Shown: one piece after another, positions 31,548 through 40,449 of the stretch
Position numbering within the stretch: position 1 is the stretch's first letter
Layout of the letters: every line of letters begins with the position of its first letter
From: Paracoccus sp. (in: a-proteobacteria)
GTDB lineage: Bacteria > Pseudomonadota > Alphaproteobacteria > Rhodobacterales > Rhodobacteraceae
Reading direction: 5' to 3'
Assembly: GCF_030604785.1 (NCBI RefSeq)
Contig: NZ_JAUVVF010000005.1
Span: forward strand, 62,001-126,000
Length of the DNA: 64,000 nucleotides
Notes under the pieces: model-generated
Told to the model about the DNA's origin: nothing
Database searches by the model: none
What the model saw: the letters and a program-made list of their open reading frames with translations, nothing else
Made by a program: the position numbers and the translations under genes

Positions 31548-32459
31548 ATGGCAAGTTACAGCAACCTTCCGGCGCCCAGCCCAGAACAGGGGCTGAACCG
31601 CTATCTGCAAGAGATCCGCAAATTCCCCCTCCTGCAACCCGAGGAGGAGTATATGCTGGCGAAAGCCTGGGCCGATCATCAGGACAGCGAGGCCGCGCAT
31701 CGTCTGGTGACCAGCCACCTGCGTCTGGCCGCCAAAATCGCGATGGGCTATCGCGGCTACGGCCTGCCCCAGGCCGAAGTCATCTCCGAGGCGAATGTCG
31801 GCCTGATGCAGGCGGTCAAGCGCTTCGACCCGGAAAAGGGCTTCCGTCTGGCCACCTATGCGATGTGGTGGATCCGCGCCTCGATCCAGGAATACATCCT
31901 GCGATCTTGGTCGCTGGTGAAGATGGGCACGACAAGCGCGCAGAAGAAGCTGTTCTTCAACCTGCGCAAGGCCAAGTCGCGCATCGGCGCGCTGGAGGAT
32001 GGCGACCTGCGCCCCGAAAACGTCGCCCAGATCGCCCATGACCTGAACGTCACCGAACAGGAAGTGATCGAGATGAACCGCCGCCTGTCGGGCGGCGATG
32101 CCTCGCTGAACGCGACGGTGGGGTCGGGCGACGGCGAATCGGCTGCGCAATGGCAGGACTGGCTGGAGGACGAGGATGCCGATCAGGCCAGCGCCTATGC
32201 CGAATCCGAGGAACTGGATGCCCGCCGCCAGATGCTCATCGCAGCGATGGATGCGTTGAACGAACGCGAGCGCGACATCCTGATGGAACGCCGCCTGCGC
32301 GACGAGCCGATGACGCTGGAGGACCTGTCCACCCGCTACGGCGTGTCGCGCGAGCGGATCCGCCAGATCGAGGTGCGCGCCTTCGAGAAACTTCAGGACC
32401 GGATGCGCGGCCTCGCCCGCGAAAAGGGCATGCGGATCGCCGAGGCCGACACGGTCTGA
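31548..32459 (+). CDS. rpoH: RNA polymerase sigma-32 factor
   Basis: RpoH box QKKLFFNLRKAKSRI; AKIAMGYRGYGLPQAEVISEANVGLMQAVKRFDPEKGFRLATYAMWWIRASIQEYILRSWSLVK. Confidence 0.97.
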   Translation: MASYSNLPAPSPEQGLNRYLQEIRKFPLLQPEEEYMLAKAWADHQDSEAAHRLVTSHLRLAAKIAMGYRGYGLPQAEVISEANVGLMQAVKRFDPEKGFRLATYAMWWIRASIQEYILRSWSLVKMGTTSAQKKLFFNLRKAKSRIGALEDGDLRPENVAQIAHDLNVTEQEVIEMNRRLSGGDASLNATVGSGDGESAAQWQDWLEDEDADQASAYAESEELDARRQMLIAAMDALNERERDILMERRLRDEPMTLEDLSTRYGVSRERIRQIEVRAFEKLQDRMRGLAREKGMRIAEADTV

Positions 32460-32549
32460 CCGACAAGGCACCAGGTCGGGCACGGGGGTGCGATTGACGC
32501 CCCCGGACCCTGCGCTATGGTCTGGAGAAGGCAGGGCAGATCCGGACCG

Positions 32550-33575
32550 ATGACAGCGCTGAAACAGTTTCAACGGCTTGAGGCGCAAGGCGCCTGGCGC
32601 GAGACGCCCGATGCCCGATTGCGCGAGGTGATCGTCTCGGTCGGCGAGGCGACGCTGACCCTGTCCGATCCCAAATCCGACCGCCCGCTGACCCATTGGT
32701 CGCTGCCGGCGGTGGCCCGGCTCAACCCCGGCCAGACACCCGCGATCTACACCCCCACCCATGACACACCCGACGAGATCGTCGAGATCGACGACCCGCT
32801 GATGATCGACGCGATCGAGCGGGTGCAGGAGGCGATCGCCGCCCATCGCGCCCATCCGGGGCGACTTCGCGGTGCGCTGACGCTGCTGGCGGCGACAGTG
32901 ATGGTCGCGGGGGCGGTCTTCTGGCTGCCCGATGCGCTGATCCGCCACGCCGCCAACATCGCGCCGCCCGCGCAGGCCCGCCAGATCGGACTGGCCGTGC
33001 TGGCCGATATGGAGCGCAGCGGCGGCGCGGTCTGCACCCGCGCCTCGGGTCAGGCCGTGCTGGACTGGCTGGCGCCGCGCCTTGTCGGCTCCGAGGCCGT
33101 GATCAAGGTGATCCCGGGCCCCCTGAACGGCGCAAGGCGGCTGCCGGGCGGGGTCTATGCTTTAGGGGGCGACCTGCTGCTGGCCGCGCCCGCACCCGAA
33201 GGGCCGGCCGCTCATCTGGTCGCCGCCTCGCTGGCCGAGACCGAGACCCAGATCCGTCTGGCCGCCCTGCGCCATGCGGGACTTGGTGCGGTGCTGCGGC
33301 TCTGGACGCTCGGCGCGCTGCCGCGCGAGGCGATGGAGGGCTATGGCGAGACGCTTCTGTCCCAGCCCCTGCCCCGCCCGGAAACCGCGCCGCTCCTGTC
33401 GGCGCTGGCCGATCGGGGCCTGCCTTCGGAACCCTATGCGCTCAGCATCGATCCCACCGGCGCCTCGGTCCTGCCCCTGATCGAGGGCGACCCGCTGCGC
33501 CGCGGCGACATTGCCCCGGCGGACCTGCTGACCGATCCGCAATGGATCGCGCTGCAGCAGATCTGCGCGGGCTAG
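32550..33575 (+). CDS. Membrane protein with degenerate M48-metalloprotease-like C-terminal region (no HEXXH)
   Basis: TM at [67 protein letters not shown] lines up with the M48 core (NAFALPGG...LAHEIGH) but lacks HEXXH. Confidence 0.7.
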   Translation: MTALKQFQRLEAQGAWRETPDARLREVIVSVGEATLTLSDPKSDRPLTHWSLPAVARLNPGQTPAIYTPTHDTPDEIVEIDDPLMIDAIERVQEAIAAHRAHPGRLRGALTLLAATVMVAGAVFWLPDALIRHAANIAPPAQARQIGLAVLADMERSGGAVCTRASGQAVLDWLAPRLVGSEAVIKVIPGPLNGARRLPGGVYALGGDLLLAAPAPEGPAAHLVAASLAETETQIRLAALRHAGLGAVLRLWTLGALPREAMEGYGETLLSQPLPRPETAPLLSALADRGLPSEPYALSIDPTGASVLPLIEGDPLRRGDIAPADLLTDPQWIALQQICAG

Positions 33576-34582
33576 GCGGCCTGCGCAGCGGGCATCTCCG
33601 ACAGGATCCCGGCCGCGATCTCGAAACTGCGCAGCCGTGCCGCGTGGTCGTGGATCTGCCCGGTCAGGATGATCTCGTCGGGACTGTGCCGCGCGATCAG
33701 ATCGGCCAGCTGCTGCCTGACCGAGCCCGGATCCCCCACCGCGCTGATCCGCAGTGCGCGATCCACGGCCTGACGCATCCCGGCGCCTATGGCAGCATCG
33801 ATATCGTCGACCGGCCGGGGCAGCTTGCCGGGCTGCCCGCTGCGAAGCCGGGCAAAGGCCAGCTGCATCGTGGTCCGCAACCGCTCGGCCTCGGCCTGCG
33901 TCGGGGCGGCGAAGACGTTGATCGCCATGATGGCTTGGGGGCGCTCGGCATGGCGCGAAGGCCGGAATTGCGCGCGATAGACCGCCAGCGCGCGCTCCAG
34001 ATCGTCGGGCGCGAAATGGCTGGCAAAGGCATAGGGCAGGCCCAGATGCGCGGCCAGCTGCGCCCCGAAGAGGCTGCTGCCCAGGATCCAGACGGGCACA
34101 TGCGTTCCCTCGCCCGGCAGGGCGCGCACCGCCGCCCCGGGCCGCTCATCCCCCAGATACGAGATCAGCTCGACCACATCCTGCGGAAAGCTGTCGGCCA
34201 TCGGATCGCGGCGCAAGGCGCGGATCACCGCCCCGTCCCCGCCCGGCGCACGACCCAGACCCAGATCGATGCGCCCCGGAAAGATCGTCGCCAGCGTGCC
34301 GAAGGCCTCTGCCACGGTCAGCGGCGCATGATTGGGCAGCATGATCCCGCCCGCACCCACCCGCATGCGCTCGGTCGCCTGCGCGACCTGCCCGATCAGC
34401 ACGGCGGTCGCGGCCGAGGCGATGCCCGGCATGTTGTGATGCTCGGCCAGCCAGAAGCGGCGATAGCCCCAGCTCTCGGCATGGCGCGCCAGATCGACGC
34501 TGTTCAGGATCGCCTGCCGCGCATCCTGCCCCTCGGGCACCGGCGACAGATCCAGAAGCGAATAGGGAATGTGCTCACTCAT
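33572..34582 (-). CDS. LLM class flavin-dependent oxidoreductase
   Basis: [19 protein letters not shown]...[52 protein letters not shown]. Confidence 0.94.
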   Translation of the reverse strand: MSEHIPYSLLDLSPVPEGQDARQAILNSVDLARHAESWGYRRFWLAEHHNMPGIASAATAVLIGQVAQATERMRVGAGGIMLPNHAPLTVAEAFGTLATIFPGRIDLGLGRAPGGDGAVIRALRRDPMADSFPQDVVELISYLGDERPGAAVRALPGEGTHVPVWILGSSLFGAQLAAHLGLPYAFASHFAPDDLERALAVYRAQFRPSRHAERPQAIMAINVFAAPTQAEAERLRTTMQLAFARLRSGQPGKLPRPVDDIDAAIGAGMRQAVDRALRISAVGDPGSVRQQLADLIARHSPDEIILTGQIHDHAARLRSFEIAAGILSEMPAAQAA

Positions 34583-34630
34583 CCCCGAAAGCTAAGCCGC
34601 CCGCGCCCGGATTCAATCCCCACCCGCGCA

Positions 34631-34700
34631 TTTGCCTTGGTGCAAATATCCTCGGGGGTGAATTGCCCGGCACGGGCAAGAGGGGGCGCGAGAGCCCCCT
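34631..34700 (-). repeat. Dispersed 3'UTR element, copy 2 (reverse strand): two hairpins + ACCCCCGAGGATATTTGCACCAAGGCAAA
   Basis: Hairpins AGGGGGC-GCGAGA-GCCCCCT and TTGCCC-GGCAC-GGGCAA, then the conserved tail at 34631-34659. Confidence 0.9.
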
Positions 34701-34720
34701 GCCATCGGCCCGCAGGCCCG

Positions 34721-35305
34721 TCAGCCCATCTTGCGCAGATAGGTCCAGGTCGGCACGCGGGCATTGCGCGCGACCGACCAGCTTTCGGCATCGCCCAGAT
34801 AGACGAAGCCGCAATTGGTCAGCACCCGGGCCGAGCCGGGATTGTCCTGAAACGCCTCGGCGAAAAGCGTGCGCGAGCCATGCGGGTTGGCCGCGACCAG
34901 CCCCGCGACGGCCTCGGTCGCGAAGCCCGTATTCCAGAAGCCGGCACCGACCCAGAAGCCCAGCTCGGACTGGTCGCCCTCCATCCGGGTCAGCGACACG
35001 ACGCCCAACAGCTCGGCCAGCTGGCTGTGCGAGCCGTCGATGGCCCAGACATCCTCGCGCCGGTCGGCGGCCAAGGCGCGGGCCACGAAACCCTCGGCTG
35101 CGCCGGGGGGCAGCGGATGGGGGATGGCGCGCGTGCCCTCGGCCACGCGGCGATCGGCGGTGTAATGGGCGATCAGCCCGGCATCGGACACGCGCAGCGG
35201 CCGCAGCAGCAGCCGCTCGGTCTCGATCGTGATCTGGTCGGTGGCGCCAAGCGCCAGCGCGTTGAGGTCGTCCAAAGCTGTCCCCTCCCTCAAGGGTGCA
35301 GACAT
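34721..35305 (-). CDS. GNAT family N-acetyltransferase
   Basis: ITIETERLLLRPLRVSDAGLIAHYTAD...FWNTGFATEAVAGLVAA...NPGSARVLTNCGFVYLGD (RimJ-type). Confidence 0.92.
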   Translation of the reverse strand: MSAPLREGTALDDLNALALGATDQITIETERLLLRPLRVSDAGLIAHYTADRRVAEGTRAIPHPLPPGAAEGFVARALAADRREDVWAIDGSHSQLAELLGVVSLTRMEGDQSELGFWVGAGFWNTGFATEAVAGLVAANPHGSRTLFAEAFQDNPGSARVLTNCGFVYLGDAESWSVARNARVPTWTYLRKMG

Positions 35306-35357
35306 CACCATGTTTCCTCCTCCGGAAACGGTCATGAAACAGAACGTTTAAATGGCC

Positions 35358-35385
35358 GGGGGGACCGGCTTCCGCCGATCCCCCC
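35358..35385 (-). terminator. Strong hairpin downstream of rpmA
   Basis: 12-bp stem GGGGGGATCGGC-GGAA-GCCGGTCCCCCC (one G:T wobble). Confidence 0.6.
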
Positions 35386-35411
35386 TCTAGCAGCGAATTG
35401 TTACGCTCGGG

Positions 35412-35684
35412 TTACTCGGCGGCGTCGAGGGCTGCGGGCATCACCGAAATGAAGGTGCGACCCTTCAGGCCCTTGCGGAAGGTCACCTGGCCATCGGTCA
35501 GCGCGAACAGGGTGTGATCCTTGCCCATGCCGACATTGACGCCCGGCCACATCTTGGTGCCGCGCTGACGAACGATGATGTTGCCGGCGACAGCTTCCTG
35601 CCCGCCATAGAGTTTCACGCCAAGACGGCGGCCAGCCGAATCGCGACCGTTGCGGGACGAACCGCCTGCTTTCTTATGTGCCAT
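35412..35684 (-). CDS. rpmA: 50S ribosomal protein L27
   Basis: [44 protein letters not shown]. Confidence 0.98.
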   Translation of the reverse strand: MAHKKAGGSSRNGRDSAGRRLGVKLYGGQEAVAGNIIVRQRGTKMWPGVNVGMGKDHTLFALTDGQVTFRKGLKGRTFISVMPAALDAAE

Positions 35685-35696
35685 GGGTCAGTCTCC

Positions 35697-36065
35697 TTAC
35701 GCTTCGACGGTGGCTTTGGTGGAAGCACCGATTGCGGCCTTCACGCCGGTCTTGTCGGCGCCGGTTTCCAGCACGTCGGTCACGCGCAGCAGGGTCAGCT
35801 GCTGGCGATGGCCGCGGGTGCGCTGCGAGCTGTGCTTGCGGCGGCGCTTGACATAGGTGATCACCTTGTCGGCCTTGATCTGGTCGATCACTTCGGCCTG
35901 CACGCAGGCACCGTCGACCAGAGGCGCGCCAAGGGTCGAGCCGACCATCAGCACTTCGTTGAACTGGACTTTCTCGCCAGCGGCGGCGGCCAGCTTCTCG
36001 ACACGCAGGACATCGCCCGCCTGAACCTTGTATTGCTTGCCGCCTGTCTTCAGAACCGCGAACAT
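35697..36065 (-). CDS. rplU: 50S ribosomal protein L21
   Basis: MFAVLKTGGKQYKVQAGDVLRVEKL...YVKRRRKHSSQRTRGHRQQLTLLRV. Confidence 0.98.
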   Translation of the reverse strand: MFAVLKTGGKQYKVQAGDVLRVEKLAAAAGEKVQFNEVLMVGSTLGAPLVDGACVQAEVIDQIKADKVITYVKRRRKHSSQRTRGHRQQLTLLRVTDVLETGADKTGVKAAIGASTKATVEA

Positions 36066-36200
36066 CGCTTCACTTCCCTTTCCTGCCGCGTCCTGCGGCC
36101 CTGCCGGTTTCGTGGCGCCTGGCGCCCCTCACCGTCAGAGTTCGGGGGCAAGGCCCCGCCTTCGGACAGCGCACCCGTCATGCGGGTGTCATCAATATAA
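36066..36200 (-). promoter_or_regulatory. Structured 5' leader of rplU-rpmA with candidate -10 box
   Basis: Reverse-strand TTATAT (36195-36200), then hairpins CACCCG-CATGA-CGGGTG, GGGGC-CTT-GCCCC and a GGCGCC-A-GGCGCC element. Confidence 0.45.
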
Positions 36201-36358
36201 CGCGCCGGCCAAGAGCCTGCGGCCCGACCGGATCACGCGCATATGGACGAGCGCGCGCCCCGTGTCAAGAAAACCCCGCCGAAACTTTGCGCGACCGGTC
36301 CGAGGGAACCGCGGACCGCCGCCGGGGCTTTCCCCCTGTCGGCGGATCAGGGAACGGA

Positions 36359-37336
36359 ATGCAACGCTTTGCCTGCCCCCGCTGCGGGGCCCGCGCCTAT
36401 TTCCACAACCTTGCCTGCCTGTGCGGCACGAGGCTGTGCTACGATCCCGAGACCCGGGCGATGGTCGCGGACGCGCTCGCCTGCGCGAACCGCGACCTGA
36501 TCGGCTGCAATTGGGTGGCCGATGCGGGATCGGCGGTCGGGCTCTGCCGGTCCTGCGCCATGTCGCGGGTCATTCCCGATCCGGGCATCGGCGACAACCG
36601 CGTGCTGTTCGACCGGGCCGAGCGCGCGAAAAGATGGGTTCTGGCGAATCTGTCGAACTGGGGCTGGTTCACCGATGCCGATCCGGGCCGCCGGCCGCAT
36701 TTCCTGATGCTGTCCGAACATGTCGAGGGCCGGACCGAGCAGATCACGATGGGCCATGCGGCGGGCGAGATCACCATCAACATCACCGAGGCCGACGCCC
36801 TGATCCGCCTGCAGCGCCAGCGCGATCTGGGCGAGCAATACCGTTCGATGGTCGGGCATTTCCGGCACGAGCTGGCGCATTTCCTGTTCGACCGGCTTGC
36901 CGTCGCCCCGGATTTCCTGCCCGCCTTCCGCGAGCATTTCGGCGACGAGCGTCAGGATTACGCCGCGGCCCTGGCGCGCCACTACGCTGCGCCGCGCGAT
37001 CCGGGCGAGGATTTCATCACCCCCTACGCGACCGCCCATCCCCATGAGGACTGGGCCGAGACGGCGGCCCATCTGCTGCACCTCGTCGATTTCACCGACA
37101 GTTTCGCGAGCGCCGGACTGACCATGCCGGGAATGCCACCGGATTTCCGCCCCTACGAAGAAACCGATACCGGCCTGCTGCTGAGCGTCGGCACCGAGGT
37201 CGCGATCGCGGTGAACGACATCAACCGGGCGCTGGACAATGACGACCTCTATCCCTTCGTGCTGACCCCGCAGGTGCGCCACAAGCTGCGCTTCGCCCAT
37301 CACTGGCTCAGCCGGCACCGCAGCCGGGGCGCCTGA
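36359..37336 (+). CDS. Zinc-ribbon putative zinc-binding metallopeptidase (Peptidase_Mx-like)
   Basis: N-terminal CPRCGARAYFHNLACLCGTRLCY ribbon; FRHELAHFLFD (HEXXH-like) and WAETAAHLLHL. Confidence 0.88.
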   Translation: MQRFACPRCGARAYFHNLACLCGTRLCYDPETRAMVADALACANRDLIGCNWVADAGSAVGLCRSCAMSRVIPDPGIGDNRVLFDRAERAKRWVLANLSNWGWFTDADPGRRPHFLMLSEHVEGRTEQITMGHAAGEITINITEADALIRLQRQRDLGEQYRSMVGHFRHELAHFLFDRLAVAPDFLPAFREHFGDERQDYAAALARHYAAPRDPGEDFITPYATAHPHEDWAETAAHLLHLVDFTDSFASAGLTMPGMPPDFRPYEETDTGLLLSVGTEVAIAVNDINRALDNDDLYPFVLTPQVRHKLRFAHHWLSRHRSRGA

Positions 37337-37341
37337 GCCTC

Positions 37342-39159
37342 TCAGCCCCCGGCGCGTTCCTCGAGGGTCAGCCATTCCTCCTCGGCCTGGGCCAGGGCGG
37401 CCTGCCGTTCGACCAGCGCGTCCGAGGCTTTCTGAAACTTGGCGGGGGCGCTCTGGAACAGGTCCGGGTCTGACAGGAATTCGGTCAGCTTGGCGATCTC
37501 GGCCTCGAGCCGCGCGATGATGCCGGGCAGCGCGTCCAGGCGGTGCCTTTCGCTGAAGCTGAGCCCCGTGCGCGCGGCCGGTTTCGCGACCTCGGCGGGT
37601 CGGTCGTCCTTTGCCGTCTCGCGCATGGGGGCGGGGGCTGCTGGCTGATCCTCGGCGCGTTGGGCACGGTAATCGCTGTAGCCGCCGGCATAGACCGTGG
37701 CGCGGCCGTCGCCCTCCATCGCGATGGTCGTGTCGGCCACGCGGTCGATGAAGTCGCGGTCATGGCTGACCAGCAGGACGGTGCCGTCATATTCGCCCAG
37801 CAGGTCCTGCAGCAGATCCAGCGTCTCGACATCCAGATCGTTGGTGGGCTCGTCCAGAACCAGCAGGTTCGAGGGGCGCGCCATCAGCCGCGCCAGCAGC
37901 AGCCGCGCCTTTTCGCCGCCCGACAGGCTGCGGACGGGTGCGCGAGCCTGCGCGTCGTCGAACAGGAAATCCTTGAGATAGGCGACCACATGGCGCGGCT
38001 GGCCGCGCACCATGACCTGATCGGCCTGGCCCGAGACGCGCATCTCGGGATCGCCGGTCAGCGATTCCCACAGCGTCTGGTCGGGGTTCAGCGCGGCGCG
38101 GGCCTGATCGAAGACCGCGATTTCCAGATTGGTGCCAAGCGTGACCTGCCCCTGATCGGGCGCGATCTCGCCGGTCAGCATCTTGATCAGCGTGGTCTTG
38201 CCCGCCCCGTTCGGGCCGACAAAGGCGATCCGGTCGCCCCGGTTCACGCGCAGATCGAACGGCCGCAGGATCACCCGCTCGCCGAAGGTCTTGGCGATGC
38301 CCCGCGCCTCGATCACCTTCTTGCCCGAGACCGGACCCGAATCCAGCGCCATCGCCGCCGTGCCCTGACGGCGGATCTGGGCGCCCCGTTCGGCGCGCAT
38401 CGCCGCCAGCGCGCGCAGGCGGCCCTGATTGCGCTTGCGCCGGGCGCTGATCCCCTCGACCGCCCAACGGGCCTCGGCCTTGATCTTGCGGTCCAGCTTG
38501 TGGCGGGCATCATCCTCGGCGGACCAGACGGCCTCGCGCCAATCCTCGAAGGCCTCGAAGCCCTTTTCCTGGCGTCGCACCTCGCCCCGGTCCACCCACA
38601 GCGTCGCGCGCGTCAGGCGACGCAGAAAGGCGCGGTCATGGCTGATCAGCACAAAGCCCGCACGGGTCTGGGACAGATGCTCTTCCAGCCAGCCGATCGC
38701 CTCGATGTCCAGATGGTTGGTCGGCTCGTCCAGCAGCATCAATTCGGGCGCCTGAGCCAGAAGCCGCGCCAGCGCCGCGCGACGGCGTTCCCCGCCCGAG
38801 GCCGTGGCGACGGGACGCTCGGGGTCGAATTTCAATCCCTCGGCGGCCATGTCCACGCGGTAGCCCTCATCCTCGGGCAGGCCGGCGCGGGCAAAGGCGC
38901 CAAGCGTGTCGAAACCCGTCAGATCGGGGTCCTGCTCCATATAGCCGACCGAGACGCCGGCGGACAGGACGACCTCGCCCCGGTCGGGCTCGACAAGGCC
39001 GGCCATGACCTTCATCAGCGTGGACTTGCCCGAGCCGTTGCGCCCCACCAGCGCGACGCGGTCGCCGGGCTGGATGGTCAGCGAAAGGCCGTCGAATACC
39101 GGATCGCCGCCGAAGGTCAGCGAAATCTCGGTCAGTTGCAGAAGGGGTGCGCGTGCCAT
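37342..39159 (-). CDS. ABC-F family ATP-binding protein (Uup-like)
   Basis: Two ABC domains (GRNGSGKSTLMK; GPNGAGKTTLIK), two signatures, C-terminal coiled coil. Confidence 0.94.
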   Translation of the reverse strand: MARAPLLQLTEISLTFGGDPVFDGLSLTIQPGDRVALVGRNGSGKSTLMKVMAGLVEPDRGEVVLSAGVSVGYMEQDPDLTGFDTLGAFARAGLPEDEGYRVDMAAEGLKFDPERPVATASGGERRRAALARLLAQAPELMLLDEPTNHLDIEAIGWLEEHLSQTRAGFVLISHDRAFLRRLTRATLWVDRGEVRRQEKGFEAFEDWREAVWSAEDDARHKLDRKIKAEARWAVEGISARRKRNQGRLRALAAMRAERGAQIRRQGTAAMALDSGPVSGKKVIEARGIAKTFGERVILRPFDLRVNRGDRIAFVGPNGAGKTTLIKMLTGEIAPDQGQVTLGTNLEIAVFDQARAALNPDQTLWESLTGDPEMRVSGQADQVMVRGQPRHVVAYLKDFLFDDAQARAPVRSLSGGEKARLLLARLMARPSNLLVLDEPTNDLDVETLDLLQDLLGEYDGTVLLVSHDRDFIDRVADTTIAMEGDGRATVYAGGYSDYRAQRAEDQPAAPAPMRETAKDDRPAEVAKPAARTGLSFSERHRLDALPGIIARLEAEIAKLTEFLSDPDLFQSAPAKFQKASDALVERQAALAQAEEEWLTLEERAGG

Positions 39160-39318
39160 GGGCGCGGCCTATCGCGCGGCCCCGATCTGGTCAATGCGTC
39201 ACGCGCAGCGGCCACCGCGCGTCACGCACCGGGACCCCCGCCACAGCGCACGGATTTTCTTGACAGCTTTCGTCGGGCTATGGCAAGAGCCCCCGGAAAC
39301 CTGATAAAAGAGGTCAAC

Positions 39319-40317
39319 ATGCGTCTTCTGACCACCGTCGCCGTGATCGGCGCCACCGCGATCCCGGCCTTTGCCGAAGAGGTGAACGTCTATTCGCACC
39401 GGCAGCCGGAACTGATCCAGCCGCTGTTCGACGCCTTCACCGCCGAGACCGGCATCACGGTCAATTCGTCCTTTGTCGACAAGGGCATGGTCGAGCGCCT
39501 TCAGGCCGAGGGCTCGCGTTCGCCCGCCGACCTGGTCCTGACCGTCGATGTCGCGCGCCTGGGCGAGGTCAAGGATGCCGGCGTCCTGCAGCCCATGGAT
39601 GCCGAGGCGCTGTCGGTCATTCCCGCGAACCTGCGCGACGACGAGAACATGTGGTTTGCCCTGACCACCCGCGCCCGCATCATCTATGCCCACAAGGACC
39701 GCGTGGCCGAGGACGAAGTCACCACCTACGAGGATCTGGCCGACCCGAAATGGCAGGGCCGCATCTGCACCCGCGTCTTCACGCATGATTACAACGTCGC
39801 GCTGACCGCCGCCCATCTGGCCCATCATGGCGAGGAGGCCACTCTGGCCTGGCTGGAAGGCATCAAGGCGAACCTGGCGCGCAAGCCCGAAGGTGGCGAC
39901 CGCGACCAGGTCAAGGCTATCTGGGCGGGCGAATGCGACATCGCCATCGGCAACACCTATTACATGGGCGGCATGCTGGCCGATGACGAGCAGAAGGCCT
40001 GGGCCGAATCGGTCCGCATCGAATTCCCGACCTTCGAGGATGGCGGCACGCATCTGAACGTCTCGGGCGTCGCCATGACCGCCGCCGCGCCGAACCGCGA
40101 AAACGCGCTGAAGCTGGTCGAATTCCTGGTCGGTGACGAGGCGCAGCGCATCTATGCCGAGACGAACCACGAATTCCCGGTGAAGGAAGGCGTAGCCCTG
40201 TCCGAGCTGGTCGCCAGCTGGGGCGAGTTCGAGGCCGACGATCTGGCCCTCTCGGAGATCTCGGACCTGCGCCCGCGCGCGCTTGACCTGATCGAGCAGG
40301 TCAACTTCGACGGCTGA
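39319..40317 (+). CDS. Fe(3+) ABC transporter substrate-binding protein
   Basis: Signal peptide; EEVNVYSHRQPELIQPLFDAFTAETGITVNSSFVDKGMVERL...GDIAIGNTYYMGGM-like AfuA/FbpA features. Confidence 0.92.
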   Translation: MRLLTTVAVIGATAIPAFAEEVNVYSHRQPELIQPLFDAFTAETGITVNSSFVDKGMVERLQAEGSRSPADLVLTVDVARLGEVKDAGVLQPMDAEALSVIPANLRDDENMWFALTTRARIIYAHKDRVAEDEVTTYEDLADPKWQGRICTRVFTHDYNVALTAAHLAHHGEEATLAWLEGIKANLARKPEGGDRDQVKAIWAGECDIAIGNTYYMGGMLADDEQKAWAESVRIEFPTFEDGGTHLNVSGVAMTAAAPNRENALKLVEFLVGDEAQRIYAETNHEFPVKEGVALSELVASWGEFEADDLALSEISDLRPRALDLIEQVNFDG

Positions 40318-40336
40318 TCCCGGCCGGGGGCGGGCC

Positions 40337-40383
40337 GTGGGGGCCAGCCCCCACACCCCCGGGATATTTGGACCAAGGCAAAG
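40337..40383 (+). repeat. Dispersed 3'UTR element, copy 3: hairpin + ACCCCCGGGATATTTGGACCAAGGCAAAG
   Basis: GTGGGGG-CCAG-CCCCCAC hairpin, then the conserved tail, 20 nt after the SBP stop. Confidence 0.9.
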
Positions 40384-40449
40384 GCGCAGGCAGGGCTTGC
40401 GCCTTCCGCATGTCTGGCGCAGGTTTCGGCCTGACAAGGAGCGAGAGGC

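Noticed and set aside
37543-39318. Long 5' extension of the Fe3+ SBP ORF (37543..40317)
   Set aside because: Antisense to the ABC-F gene; the signal peptide places the true start at 39319.
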